DNA of 64,000 bases from Nereocystis luetkeana (GCA_031213475.1 JARUPZ010000014.1:8445491-8509490); one strand, 5' to 3'; positions 44,292-55,972 are shown, numbered from the stretch's first letter. A program made the numbers and translations. Notes: generated by a model from the sequence alone, not told the origin.

Positions 44292-46210
44292 TAGTAATAC
44301 TACTCCTTCTCTTCACCCCCTAGGTGCGTACTCGTTTTCCCATATCCAGTTATACAACATAACCAGCATGGTAAGCATTCCTTCTCCCTCGTACTTCATA
44401 AATTACATCACCATTCGGTCTGCCCCTGCTGCTATTCTATTCTTAAGTTTAGCTACAAACTATTTACTTCTTCCCTTGTGGACTCTCTGTGCAACCATTC
44501 CGGACCACTGTCTTCCCGTTCTGATGCATCTACAATCGCCTCTGCCCACGCGTTGGTTTCCTTCTCGAATTCTGCGTCGAACGTTTCGTTCGCCGTGGAT
44601 GTTCCAAGCTTACGGCAAAGTTCTACGTGTACTTCTCTTTTTCCCCTCGAACAACTAACCATGCTACCGTTCTGTGCTCTTGAAGTAGCTATTCCCGTGT
44701 CTGACTCTCCTGCTTGCTTGCCCAGTATCCCTTTATTATCTCTACCCACATCTGCTTCATCTCGCTCTCAAAGTCTTCATTCGTTGTATTTACTATTATA
44801 AGTATTTCCCTATCCCTTTCTTCTTCTCTACCATTTATTTTACTTTCTTTCTAGCTACAGCATATTCCTCTCATCCTGTCGTAGTTATACTCGATGTATA
44901 CCATGCGCGAGCCTTTCTCCTTACTGTTATAGCCTCTTTCACTGGCGCGTCCCATCATTTTACTGCTCCGTTGCATACTATCAACTCCTTCCCTATTACT
45001 TTACTTGCTGTGGTCTCGAGCAACTGCTCCCATCCCCCTATTATCCTAGCTCCTGCATCGTTCTTCTCTCTATCGTTCCTTGTTGTACCTATTATCTCCA
45101 TTAGCTCGGAATATTGCTCTACATTTTGGGCCTATTTTTCTTGGAACTCTTCCCGTTTCTCTTTTACTTCTAGTTTATATATTCCCCGTCAGTGTATTTT
45201 CCTACCTCGTACTTGTTTGATAACTCTTGTCTGTCGTCTGTCTGTCCATATTAGACAGTGATCCGTCGTTCATCCCTCCGCTGCGCATACATGTAGATCT
45301 CTTTCCTTACCACTTCCATTTTCTACTACTACAAAGTCCAGGATAGAGCTTTCTTCCTTTTGTACGCACTGCCTAGACCATTCCGGTTCTGCCTTTTTTA
45401 CTCTGTCGTTCAACGTCTTCATCTCGTTGTGTTCGAGGAAACTTCGACATCTCTTCGCCATTCTTATGTTTTGTTATTTCCCCATATTTTTCAATGTTCT
45501 CTCATTTAGTTTGCGTGCCTTCCCAATTCTTGAATTAAAATCTCACACACAGTACTACTTCTCCTCGCCTCTTACACTTATGTACATCTACTGCCAATTC
45601 TACGAACTTCCTCTGTATACATTTTATCGTATTCTTCGACTCTGGGGGCATCGAGATGTTTCTTTAAGTAATAGTTTGCTCCTCGCTCCCCTGATATTTT
45701 AATCCATATGCTTCCGTCGAAATTAGTGTCTTTGATCACCTCTGTTATGTCACACAAGTACCTGGTATTGTTTTACTAGAAACCCCACGCCCCTCGCCCC
45801 CCCCATTCTTGCTAATATGCCCCTTCCTCTTCTTCCCTTCCCATGCGCACTCTCCAAATTTGCATCCTATCTCCCCCCTCTCTTCTCCCACGACTCTTGA
45901 ATTCCCACCATGTCTAGGCCGCGCTTACTTACTCGTTCGACAATTTCCACTACTTTTGCGCTCACCCGTGGCGAACCCACATACACTCCATGCTCCTATT
46001 CTCAGCCTCTTTTTCGTTTCGCTATCCGCTCTAGTCTTACCTGTTGTTCCTTCTCCGTTGTCGCTACGAGTATTTCTATCCTCTCATATTTGACCGTTAT
46101 TTCCGCTTCCATTCCTGTTCATGTTTGCTTGTTCTGCGCCCCTATTCTTTTCCCCCCATCCCTTTGAGCCACTTGTCGCTCCCTGTCTCCCCTTACCTTC
46201 GTTCACCCTA

Positions 46211-46315
46211 TTACGGGGGACCATAGTTAATAGGACCTATGGTATACATAAAAACCTATATATTTAACCATTTTTACCAACAATATTTGGTCCCATTAAC
46301 TACGGTCCCCCGTAA
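46211..46315. mobile_element. MITE copy 3 in LINE A
   Basis: 105 bp, TA on both sides (46209-46210 and 46316-46317). LINE B reads GTTCACCCTAGAACTACG at this point, showing the intact TA target. Confidence 0.95.
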
Positions 46316-46602
46316 TAGGACTACGTCTCAGTTTCGCTGTTCCATTCGCTGTACATACTCTCCATCCCAGTCTTCTAACCCATGCCCAAACTTTTTCTGT
46401 ATCTATCCTCTGCCACTCCGCGCTCGCTTTTCGGCTCGAGCATGACTCGAAAGTGTTCTCCCTCTCGTTCTACGTTTCCTGTTTTAAAGCAGTGCAGTCC
46501 TGCTTCGTTGCACTTCCACTCGAACTCAATCCTCGTCATGTCGCTAGGACTCCAAATATCAGCACTATTAGTACTTTACCCTTCTAACCCTTCTTTCTCC
46601 AC

Positions 46603-47479
46603 CCGCCCTGCCTCACCGTTTTTCTCCTAATCTCTAGCGAGAATATCTCCATCTTGTTTGTGTTCATAATGGCAGTGGGAACCGTTCAAGTTACTTGGGC
46701 TTCCCAATCCTAGTATTCGATGAGGGTCCGGTGTCTTTCTGTTCTTTTGCCGACGCACCACACTAAATAGTGTCTCCAACACCGGCTCGTAGCCTGGAGC
46801 CAATTGCAACTCACTTAACGCAAGTAGCCCACGTCTGTGTCAGGCGAGTAGCGTGAACATCCTGGCGTCCCACGATCGTATCTTCTATCTTCTTGCCCCG
46901 CTGCTGTACTGGTTACTTTCCTCCGAAGAGGTCATTTTTACCACGCAAGGTTCAAGGACGGCTTGCAGGGCACAACATCTTACTCACACATCGGGATGCC
47001 CCGTACGTCGCTTTCTCCGTCATATGTACGTTTCACCATGGGTAACTACCCCACAAATGCCTCCCGAGTAGACCGTCACTGCCGAAAGCTTGGCCAACAA
47101 TCCCCCCACATTTTGTACCTGCTTGAATCCTTCAATATATCAAGATATATATGTACCGCTTGGTGTTCCTTCTCTTTGGGTCATGTGGTCGGTCAGATGC
47201 AAGGTGTTTGTTTCATGAGTCTAATAGGTCTTGACTTAAAGGCATGCATCATCCACCCCTCCCCTTCATTTAGCGCTTGGTATGTGCACCTAGTGTCGGG
47301 GGTTTCAGGAATAAAGTCAGACCAGACTTCCACCGCCCAATGGAAATCAGTAAAGTTTTACAGGTACCTTGCCACAAGACCCGACCTTCATGTGAATTGA
47401 ACATATTGGGGCGGCCATGCTGTATAACTATGTGTGTGCATGTGAGGCGGTCCGCCTTCATGTTAGGCTTTTGGTCTCT
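46603..47479. other. No gene recognised
   Basis: Flank of LINE A; frames short and without domains. Part of the presumed 11-kb host intron. Confidence 0.4.
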
Positions 47480-48042
47480 CTTGTATGCCTTTACTACCAG
47501 TATTCTGATACGGGAGAAACTTTATACTGGTTTCATGTCCATGTCTGGTTTGGGTCGGAATATGGGGAGGGAAAAAAATTAGGTAGTTGAATTGGTTCAT
47601 GTCTAGATCTGGTGTGTGTTTTCAAAATAGGCAAAAACAAGCGGTTAGGTGAGAATTTTCATAGATATTTCTGATTTGGGTTTCGATATTGAAAAAAAAA
47701 CTATGATAATATGTTGTAATTTCGTGTCTGAATCCGGTTTGTGTTATCGTATATACTGGTTAGTTCAATTGTTTCATGTCTGAATCTGTTTTTTTGCGTT
47801 CTTGGTACAAAAAAAATAAAATGTTAGCTGAGTAATTTCATGTCTGAATCCGGTTTGTGTTATGATAAGGGGGGGAAAATCTGGTTAGTTCGATTGTTTC
47901 ACGTCTTAATCCGGTTTTCGCACTTTTAGTAAGAGAAAAAAAAAGGTAGTTGAGCAATTTCATGTCCAAGTCCGGTTTGTATGATCATATTGGGAAGAAA
48001 CAACGGTTAGTTCTCTTGTTTCATCTAAATCTGTTTTTTGCG
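47480..48042 (+). repeat. Minisatellite, left half
   Basis: Degenerate units of GGTTAGTTCAATTGTTTCATGTCTGAATCCGGTTTGTGTTTCGGTATGGGGGAAAAA type, about 60-75 bp each. The same repeat continues at 52158-52330 beyond LINE B, so the LINE inserted into the array. Confidence 0.75.
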
Positions 48043-48073
48043 TTTCGGTATGGGGGGGGGGGGGGGGGCGTAC

Positions 48074-48619
48074 TCATTTGTTGCTTGCCTTAATTTGACC
48101 ATTGACCACGCATCCCTTTCGAGACGGAGCACCGTTCCTACTCCTAATAGAGAAACCTCCAACAATTGGGCGCTCATTACGTTGTTTCCATATATTACAT
48201 AGAAACTGTTTGCTAATATTATCCCCTTCCTGTTTGGCCGCCTGTGGCCACCATCTATCTCCTAGGATAGCGATCGTTTTCTCGCTGCTATCTAGTGTGT
48301 CAAACTCCTCCATGTCATATTCGTATATTTCCCTCATCTCCTCTTCTAACACATCCCGTTCCTCCTTGTATATTTCACATTCTCCTACTCTGTGAGTTCT
48401 ACTCTCTATCGCTTTAACACACGGGCATATCTGTGCATCTATTTCCTCCTCCCCCCGGCTACTGGTATACCTCTTCCTTCTTTCTGGCAAGTCCAGGTCA
48501 CCTAAACGAAAACGCAGCTTCAGCGTTTTCGCGAAGTCCATTGGGCCGTGCACATACGTTTTCATTCCTGTTACTTCCCTCAATCTCCCGGATATCTCTA
48601 GGTGTTTTTCCGATTCCAC
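48074..48619 (-). pseudogene. LINE B C-terminal region with zinc-knuckle-like motif
   Basis: Continues after the RT thumb in another frame. Contains CPCVKAIESRTHRVGECEIY, a C-x-C...H...C arrangement common at the C-terminus of Jockey/R1-like LINE proteins, presumably binding template RNA or DNA. Conserved RWWPQAAKQEGD follows. Confidence 0.7.
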
Positions 48620-48848
48620 CTTGTTTCGTAGCGCTAGCCTTTCCCTTCTTTCTATCCTTTCTTCTACTTCTGCCTTGTACTACCCAAACTTCCCGGCGAA
48701 CATCACCTCTTCTTGGTTTCCCCCTATATCATTCCACACTATTCTCAACTACGCTATCCCACCTTATTCCAGCTCGCCCTTTTGTTGCTTTCTCCCATAC
48801 AGCTCTATCAACTATGGCCGGCAACCTCTTTTTTGGCATGTTCCTTAC

Positions 48849-50072
48849 TTAATATTGCCATTTCAACTTTCTCATAACCCTGTTTGTCTTGAGTGGGTGC
48901 ATTCCCAGTTCTGCTCTTAATACTGTATTACTAGTCGTACTTGAGCATCTTAGGATTGTTTTAGCTGCTGTCATCTGTACTGTTTCCAACTGTTTTACGA
49001 GTTTCGCATTCCCTTCCCATACTTCTCCTGCATATTCTAGCTTTGGTACTATCACATTCATCAGGATACATCTCTTAATCCTGGTGTCAAGGTGTGAGTC
49101 TGTTAGGATCGCATCCATCTTGCCTATGTGTGCTTTACCCTTTCCTATTACTTTTGCTATAGGTGTATCCCAAGAGCAGCCTTTTGAGATCTCCACGCCA
49201 AGGTACGTATACTGGTCTACGATCGGCAATCCCTCTTCTCACTTCCAACTGAAATTTATCGGGTTCACTTTATCTTCGTTACAAACAACTACTGCGCATT
49301 TCTTGACGTTCGCCGCCACCCTCCATTTCCTAGTGTATTCTAGCGCGTTCTCTATTTGTTTCTGCAATCCTTCAGGTGTTTCTGATATCCCCACGAAGTC
49401 CTCAGCAAACATCAATCCCGACACTGTATCTTCCCCTACCGTGACTCCCTGCCTTGCTGCTTCAACCGCTACTATCAGATCGTTAGTATATATCTTGAAT
49501 AGGTTGGGTGACAGCGTACATCCCTGTGCAACTCTTTGTAAAATATCAAAATACTTCGATATTTCCCCGTCCAGCCTCACAGCACTTCTCGAACATTCCG
49601 TCATATTTTTCATCATTCTCCACATCTTTCCTCTGATTCCTATTTCCCATAGTTGTTTTCACAATCCATTTCTCCATACTGTGTCGTAGGCCTTCTGTAC
49701 ATCTAGAAAGTAACAGTACGTTGGTAGTCCCGCGTCTTTCCTACCTTGGATTATCTTACCTAGAGTGTACACATGGTCTATGCAGCTACGGTTTGGCCTA
49801 AACCCTGCTTGCCCTCCGCTTATTTTGTCTTCATTCTCCATCATCGTTCCCATTCTAACGTTCAAGATCTTACAAAATGTTTGGCCTACTGTGCTTAGTA
49901 GCGTTATCCCCCTATAGTTCCCCGGGTCAGCCTTATCTCCTTTCTTGAAGAAGTTTACTACTACTCCTTCTCTCCATCTCCTGGGTGCGTACTCGTTTTT
50001 CCATATCCAGTTATACAACATAACCAGCATGGTAAGCATTCCTTCTCCCCCGTACTTCATAAATTCATTCAC
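48849..50072 (-). pseudogene. LINE B reverse transcriptase, one frame with a few stops
   Basis: Three segments share one frame. 49659-50072 has RRWREGVVVNFFKKGD, NYRGITLLSTVGQTF, GQAGFRPNRSCIDHV and motif A CYFLDVQKAYDTVW. 49239-49625 has QGCTLSPNLFKIYTNDL and the catalytic box as LMFAEDFVG, where the family has F/Y-A-D-D: the first Asp is Glu. 48849-49229 is the thumb (YTYLGVEISKGCSWDT, RCILMNVIVPKLEYAGEVW). In-frame stops separate them. Confidence 0.85.
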
Positions 50073-50501
50073 TATTTGGTCTGCCCCTGCTGCTTTTCTA
50101 TTCTTAAGTTTAGCTACACATTTTTTTACCTCTTCCCTAGTGAACTCTCTCTGTAACCCTTCCGAACCACTGTCTTCCCTTTCTCATGCATCTACAATCG
50201 CCTCTGCCCACGCGTTGATTTCCTTCTCGAATTCTGCGTCGAACGTTTCGTTGGCTGTGGGTGTTCCTAGCTCACGGTAATACTCGACAAGTCCTTCCCT
50301 TTTCCCTTCGAACTACTAACCATTTTACCGTTCTGTGCTCTTAAGGTAGCTATTCCCGTGTCAGCCTCCTGCTTGTTTGCCCAGTATCCCTTTTATTCCT
50401 ACCCACATCTGCTTCATCCCGCCCTCAAAAGTCTTCAATCGTTGTATTTACTATTATAAGTATTCCCCTATCCCTTTCTTCTTCTCTACCATCTCTTTTT
50501 C

Positions 50502-51955
50502 TTACTTTCTAGCTATATCATATTCCTCCCATCCTGTCCTAGTTTTGCTCGATGTATACCTTGCGTGTGCCTTTCTCCTTACTGTTATAGCCTCTTGCAC
50601 TTCTTCATCCCACCATTTTACTGCTCTGTTGCATACTATCAACTTTTTCCCTATTACTTTACTTGCTGTGGTCTTGACCAACTTCTCCCATCCTTCTATT
50701 ATCCTAGCTCCTGCATCATCCCTCTCTATATCGCTATTTGTTGTACCTATTACTTCCAATAGCTCGGAAAATTGCTCTGCATTTTTGGCCATCTCTTCTT
50801 GGAACTCTTCCCGTTTCTCTTCTACTTCTAGTTTATCTATTCTCCATCTGTGTAATTTCCTACCTCGTCTTTGTTTGATAACTCTTGTCTGCCAACTGTC
50901 TGTCCGTATTAGACAGTGATCCGTAGTTCTTACGTCCGCTGCGCATACATGTAGTTCTGTTTCCTTCCCCCTTCCGTTTTCTACTACTACAAAGTCAAGG
51001 ACAGAGCTTACTCCTTTTGGTATGCACTGTCTTGTCCAGTCCGGTTCTGCCTTTTTTACTCTGTCATTCAACGTCTTCATCTCGTTGTGTTTGAGGAACT
51101 TCAACATCTCTTCCCCATTCTTATTTTTTGTTACTTCACCATACTGTCCAATGCTCTCATTCAGTTTGCTTGCCTTCCCAATTTTTTAATTACAATCTCC
51201 CACTAGTACTACTTCTCCTTGCCTCTTATACTTCAGTACATCTACTGCTACTTCTCCGAACTTCCTCTGTGTATCTTTTATCGTATTCTTCGACTCTGGG
51301 GGCGTATAGATATTTCCTAAGAAGTGATATTTCGCTCCCCGCTCCCCTGGTATCTTAATCCTTATGATTTCGTCGAATTTAATGTCTTTGATCTCCTCTA
51401 TTATGTCACAGGTATTCTTTGACTAGGAACCGCACGCCCCCCGCCCTCCTATTCTTGCTATTCTGTCCCTTCCTCTTCTTCCCTATCCAGGCGTACTCTA
51501 ACTTTGCATCCTATCTCCCCCCCCTCTTTCTCCCATGACTCTTGAATTCCCACCATGTCTAGGTCGCGCTTACTTACTTGTTCGACAATTTCGATCCTTT
51601 TTCGTTCTTCCGTGGCGAACCCACATACGTTCCATGATCCTATTCTCAGCCTCTTTTTCGTTTCACTATCCGCTCTAGTCTTACCAGTTCCTTCTCCGTT
51701 GTCGCTACGAGTATTTCTGTCCTCTCTTCTTTGACCGTTCTTTCCATTTCCGTTTCTGTTTTTGTCTTCTTGTTCTACGCCCCTATGTTTCTTCCCCATT
51801 CTCTTTGGACCACTTGCTGTTTCCTGCCTCCCCTTACCTTCGTTCACCCTAGAACTACGTTTTAGTTTCGCTATTTCATTAGCTATACATACTCTCCATC
51901 CCAGTCTTCTAACCCATGCCGACACTTTTTCTGTCTCTATCCTCTGCCACTCCAT
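50502..51955 (-). pseudogene. LINE B apurinic-type endonuclease and N-terminal region
   Basis: 51458-51955 ends with RLRIGSWNVCGFATEERKR and DLDMVGIQESW, the start of an APE-like (exonuclease-endonuclease-phosphatase) nuclease, preceded by a charged N-terminal part. 50502-51107 continues in another frame with the nuclease end (DFVVVENG...TTDHCLIRTD, matching the SDH box) and a basic helical linker. This nuclease would nick target DNA for target-primed reverse transcription. Confidence 0.8.
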
Positions 51956-52157
51956 GCTCGCTTTCGGCTTTAGCGTGACTCGAAAGTTGTCTCCCTCTCG
52001 TTCTACGTTTTATATTGCAAAGCAATACAATCCTGCTTCTTCGCACTTCCTCTTGAACTCAATCCTCGTCATGTCGCTAGGAACTCCAAATATCAGCACT
52101 ATTAGCACTTTACCCTGCCAGTCTTTCTTGCTCCACTTTCGGTATGGGGGGGGGGGG

Positions 52158-52330
52158 AATAGGTAAGTAATTTCATGTATAAATCTGGTTTTTGTTTTGG
52201 TATGGGAAAATAGCTGTGAATCGTCTGGTTTTTGCGTTTCGGTATGGAGGGAAAAAAATTAGGTAAGTTGTTTCATCTCTAAATCTGGTTTGTGCTTCGG
52301 TATGGGAAATTAACTGCGAATCGTGTGTAT
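52158..52330 (+). repeat. Minisatellite, right half
   Basis: Same unit as 47480-48042 (AAATCTGGTTTTTG..TTTCGGTATGGGAAAAT), resuming beyond LINE B. Confidence 0.7.
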
Positions 52331-52548
52331 TGTGCTGTGTATGTCCTACCGGTGGGTCTGGTTTTTGAGCTGTTGATTGCATGGTGTCTATGTCTGCCCT
52401 GGCCTATGCGGCATTTGTGCCGGAAGGAGCAGTCCGTACATTGCATGTCTAGTGTCTTGACAGTACGACACTTGTTTCACAGCGTCGTCGCCACTCAACG
52501 CCAACCCATCCAGATTTGAAGGAGGGGCGGGCGGGAGGGGAGGGGGGG

Positions 52549-52605
52549 CGTACTCATTCGTTGCTTGCCTTTGCCATCTGACCATTACCCACGCTTCCAT
52601 TTCGG
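52549..52605 (-). mobile_element. 5'-truncated LINE 3' end, 57 bp
   Basis: CGTACTCATTCGTTGCTTGCC...TGACCATTACCCACGC matches the last bases of LINE A/B. Target duplication GAAGGA(G/C)GGGCGG lies at 52518-52530 and 52606-52618, both within G-rich DNA. Confidence 0.75.
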
Positions 52606-52771
52606 GAAGGACGGGCGGTGGGGGGGGGGGGGATGAAGAGGAGGCAGGGAAAAAAGGGGGGGGGAAGAAGTGGGGCTATAGCGCACCGCACCGCATGGCA
52701 CAAACCGCCCATCACAGGGGGGAGGGGGGCAAGAAGAAAGGGTCAAAGAAGCAGGCAGACCGGGACTCAAC

Positions 52772-52846
52772 CTGAAGGTCTCGCAGCTCGAAGACAATCA
52801 TGCTCCCCGCCCCCATGGTTTCCAAAGGCGTTCGCATGTGCCATGT
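52772..52846 (-). CDS. Exon E8 of the PH-ankyrin-C2 gene
   Basis: 25 codons between acceptor GGGGCCAG| and donor CTTCAG|GTTGAG, phase 0 at both ends. The peptide WHMRTPLETMGAGSMIVFEL fits a core C2 strand pair of the AIDA type, where family members show a hydrophobic strand, L/P-x-G and A-I-x-F-E-F/L. The donor is not optimal. One small exon may be missing between E7 and E8, since AIDA-type domains have about a dozen more residues here. Confidence 0.5.
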
Positions 52847-53442
52847 CTGGCCCCACCAAAGGTTCTCCGACAAGGCGAGGGTAGGAGAAATGACGTCCTT
52901 TCGCGTGTGAGAAAACAGAGAGAACGAGAGAGCGGCGGGGGGGCACGCGTGAGAGGATTCAAAAGTTATTCAAACTCAAGACAACAGGCGGAACAACAAA
53001 CTGAAAACAAGAAAAGGGAAAAATCCGGAAGAAAACAAAGTAGAGCAGGCGAGAGAGAGGCGGAGACAACAACAAAATGTGGTAAGAACGCCTTCGGGGG
53101 GGGGGAGGACCAAAAACAGCAATTCCTTTTGGTTGATGCAAACACATCATGTGACAGAACACGGAAAAGATTGAAAACGCAAACAATTTCTACACATGTT
53201 CCGATAAAATAGCAAGATACTCCAAGATGCCTGGTGCACCCCAAACCGATCTTCCGATTTTTATACCTCACTTCAATCCTGTTCATGTGAACAAAAAACA
53301 AATATGGTATTACAATAAACAAAGGTTTTACACCAATGGTACAAAGAAGTAAGCTGTCAGTGCGAGCAATTGGGTGGTTCATACTCAATTTTCTAGTCTG
53401 CATGACATTGTACGCTTGTGGATCGGAGGGGGGGGGGGGGGG

Positions 53443-53762
53443 TGTACTCGGTATCAAGCAAGGCCGTAGTCGTATGACCACAGACCCTCGCATCCCTACA
53501 ATGCTGGGACGGAGCACGTCGGATTTTCACCGATCAGGCAGACAATGCTTGCGCCGAGCGCGAAGCGCCGCGAGGTGTTGGGCGAGTCGCATGAACGGTG
53601 AGCTGCACCCTGCTAAGAACCGCTTTTGAGGCGGAGTTTCTTGCATATGGATAACATCATCAATGAATTGATTTAATTTCTGATGTGACCACTTCCAGGG
53701 ACAGCAATGGGTTCACCATGTAGCTGCCTCGTGGGTGCCTCACGATGTACACTACGTGATAC
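53443..53762 (-). mobile_element. SINE-like family S, complete copy
   Basis: About 320 bp. Its 3' end (CCGAGTACA then C-run on the minus strand) resembles the LINE 3' end in order and spacing. GATCG(G/C)AG plus a G-run flanks both ends (53421-53442 and 53763-53782), so it shows the same kind of target duplication as LINE B. The second copy at 56918 shares its 5' end, which favours a discrete short element over random LINE truncation. No Pol III boxes were recognised. Confidence 0.65.
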
Positions 53763-53823
53763 GATCGCAGAGGGGGGGGGGGCGAGGTGAGCCACATCAT
53801 GAACTGCATCCTCCGCATCGTAC

Positions 53824-54048
53824 CTGAGTGGCCTCGACGAGCTGTCCCTTTGCGCTGAACACAGACAGAGTCACGGCAGGACTCGCCACCTTCACTGTGG
53901 AGGGAAGGCTGAGCGTCTCCAGAAACAGGGACACGTAGGTGAAGCCGAAGAGCTTGGACGGGGCCGGGAGCAGCTGGGCTACGGTAACGTCGGTAGATAC
54001 GATGACGGTTCGCGACTCGGTGAACTCGTCCTGCAGCAACCGCCCCAG
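53824..54048 (-). CDS. Exon E7 of the PH-ankyrin-C2 gene
   Basis: 75 codons between acceptor ATGTCTGCAG| and donor ACTCAG|GTACGA, phase 0-0, markedly GC-rich. Begins LGRLLQDEFTESRTVIVSTD. The second half carries FGFTYVSLFLETLSLPST and SPAVTLSVFSAKGQLVE, matching the start of an AIDA-type C2 domain (hydrophobic strand, then P-x-V/I-T-V/L-S-V...G). C2 domains of this kind bind membranes or partner proteins. Reading on past the donor meets a stop within nine codons, supporting splicing. Confidence 0.6.
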
Positions 54049-54119
54049 CTGCAGACATGGATACACATCGATAGTGGTCGCGGAGGCGACGTGGGGATGC
54101 CATCATCGCGAAAGCCATG

Positions 54120-54910
54120 TTCGTCGAAAAAAAAATGATCGGGTCGGGTCGTCGTGAAGATGTCGGCGCCGTAGCGAAGCAGGCGGATGATCGGTGTCGT
54201 CGTTTGGAAGGCCATGCCGTCCGTCGAGAAAAGGAATGTCGATAGAAATGAAAACATTCGACCGTCATGGAGATGTTGGTACGAACGGTCGCGTTGATAC
54301 AGTCCGCGACAGTCCGCGAAGGCGGGCGGAAGTCGTCCAGAAAGGCCATGTCGTCAAGAGCCGAAAATTGTCGTGGCAAAGGTAACAACGCCGCGAAATA
54401 AGACGAACATACGGGAAACGGAACGTCAAAAAAAGGACATGTCGCCAGGGAAACCATGTCGTCGAAGAAGACAATTTCGTCGATGACAGGAACGCAAGCG
54501 TTTGTCTCGAAAAACAAAAAATATCCGTTGGATACGAACTGATCGTTAAGAAAACAACGCCATCGAGAAAGCAACATCGTCGAGAAAGAAAAGACCATCG
54601 TGAACCGAATCATCGAAAACTAAACTAAAGAGTCGTCGCGAAGGTGTGTAACCAATTCGTCGCGATCGCAATAATGCCGTCGCGCAAGCGATGTCGTCGA
54701 GAAAAAGCAAAAGTCGTCGCAAAAAAAAAGAGCATTCTCGCGGGGACAAGCAAAGTCGTCGCGAAAATCAATGTCGTCAGGGAAGCGATGCTGTCGCGAA
54801 AGCAAAATACAGCCCAGAAAAAGCAACCAACGTCGTCGCGGAAAAATCAAACGATACCATCGCGAGACACGGAAAACGCCGGTCTGCCCCTGAAACGTCG
54901 TGATAGGGAG
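54120..54910 (+). repeat. Degenerate GTCGTCGCGAAAGCAA repeats
   Basis: GTCGTCGAGAAAG, CCATCGTGAAC, GTCGTCGCGAAAATCAA and similar recur about every 20-45 nt. The long minus frame 53660-54613 is partly this repeat and is not taken as a gene, apart from exon E7. Confidence 0.6.
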
Positions 54911-55126
54911 AGACAAACATAGGAAACAAAAACTCTCTCTCCACACCCCGCGTGGTCAATTTTCAGCACAAACCAGCTATCACCTGAAACCGTCAAACGG
55001 ACCAATCACCGTTACCTCTCTCCATCTCTCTCTCTCTTCCCTTTTCTCGGTATATCTACCTACATCTGTCGTTGCCTGTTGATCTACCTCTCTATCTCTA
55101 CACATCTAGCTCGCATCCAAAGTCAC

Positions 55127-55324
55127 CTCTCCGTTCTCCGCCGCCAGCTGGGAAGGCGTCTTCCCATCTCCCCTCCTCCCCAAGTCGAGGTCGCCACCCC
55201 TCCTCTCCAGTGCAACCGCCACCGAGGCATGCCCCGCGTGGACAGCCGAGTGCATAGGGGTTTCTCCTCCCTCGTCGAAGGCGTTCGGATCCCCACCGTT
55301 CTCCGTTAGCCAGGTGCAAACTCT
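55127..55324 (-). CDS. Exon E6: two ankyrin repeats
   Basis: 66 codons, exactly two 33-residue ankyrin units, between acceptor GGACAACAG| and donor GGAGAG|GTGACT, phase 0-0. Ankyrin hallmarks: GGDPNAFDEGGETPMHSAVHAG, then DGKTPSQLAAENG. Ankyrin repeats mediate protein binding. The exon length matching whole repeats, with symmetrical phase, allows duplication without frameshift. Confidence 0.7.
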
Positions 55325-55384
55325 CTGTTGTCCAAAGCGCGTACATTCGGCGCGATGAGCGTGAGACGGAGGAGGGTGGGGTGG

Positions 55385-55441
55385 CATACTCATGTGTTGC
55401 TCGCTTCAACTTGTTTGACCATTGACCACTCATCCCGTTTC
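55385..55441 (-). mobile_element. 5'-truncated LINE 3' end
   Basis: CATACTCATGTGTTGCTCGC...TTTGACCATTGACCACTCATCCC matches the LINE 3' end. GAGACGGA followed by G-rich sequence lies on both sides (55363 and 55442), though the right one overlaps LINE sequence. It sits just outside the acceptor of exon E6. Confidence 0.6.
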
Positions 55442-55649
55442 GAGACGGACGCGGGGGTGGGGGGAGGGGGGTGGGATTGGTGAGTGGGTGAATCGATTAT
55501 TTGCCGTGGAACAAAATATTGAGAGTTTTGTTTTTGAAACAGTTGTGCTGGGATAAAGAACGGCAGGTTCATACGTACGCACAGCACTCCGATTTAAGGA
55601 CCAACCCGTAGGGAGTGGGGGTGGGAAGTGGCGGCGGTCGGGCGGGCGG

Positions 55650-55915
55650 GGGTGGGGGGGGGGGGGGGGTTGGGTGGCGTGGGAGGTGGAGGACGGACGT
55701 GAGGAACGCCAGCAACACCCAACCACCACCGCCAACAACACCAATACCACCAATGGCAACAACCACTACCACCGCCACAACCAGCACCACCACTATCCCC
55801 AACAAGCCCCACCCTCATCCCCAATCACCAACACCACCATTCCCCCCCTCCTTCCCAACATTCACCACCACCACCCCCCCACTCGCCCCCCCCCCCCCCC
55901 GCCAAAACAAAGCAC
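55650..55915. repeat. Poly-G tract and ACC/CAC-rich simple sequence
   Basis: G-run 55656-55669, then (ACC)n/(CCA)n-rich sequence to 55905 with a C-run at 55888-55900. Frames across it are composition artefacts. Confidence 0.8.
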
Positions 55916-55972
55916 AATCACAACCACCAACACAACGAGGCCACTAAAGTCACCAAAAACCCATGTGCGTAC

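Larger units (their letters stand above)
42141..46602 (-). mobile_element. LINE copy A (about 4.1 kb plus three MITEs), broken
   Basis: Minus-strand non-LTR retrotransposon colinear with copy B over its full length, with the same 3' end (GTACGCC then C-run) and the same 5' end (GTGGAG). It is sense-oriented in the host gene intron. It contains three MITE insertions. Fragments: C-terminal region 42219-42920, RT pieces 43313-44091, endonuclease/linker pieces 44453-45461. No target duplication could be found. Confidence 0.8.
48069..52136 (-). mobile_element. LINE copy B, 4,068 bp, with target duplication
   Basis: Minus-strand non-LTR retrotransposon. TTTCGGTAT plus a G-run occurs at both ends (48043-48068 with 17 G; 52137-52157 with 12 G), a clear target duplication inside a minisatellite. 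On the element's strand the 3' end is GTACG followed by C-run, with no poly(A). The 5' end coincides with that of LINE A, so about 4.07 kb is probably full length. It is sense-oriented in the host intron. Confidence 0.85.

Noticed and set aside
42141-46602. Target duplication for LINE A
   Set aside because: The right flank (CCGCCCTGCC) does not match the G-run at the left flank; possibly rearranged, so none is claimed.
43302-49689. Plus-strand frames such as 43302-44027 and 48889-49689
   Set aside because: They are complements of the minus-strand LINE coding region, which carries the recognisable motifs.
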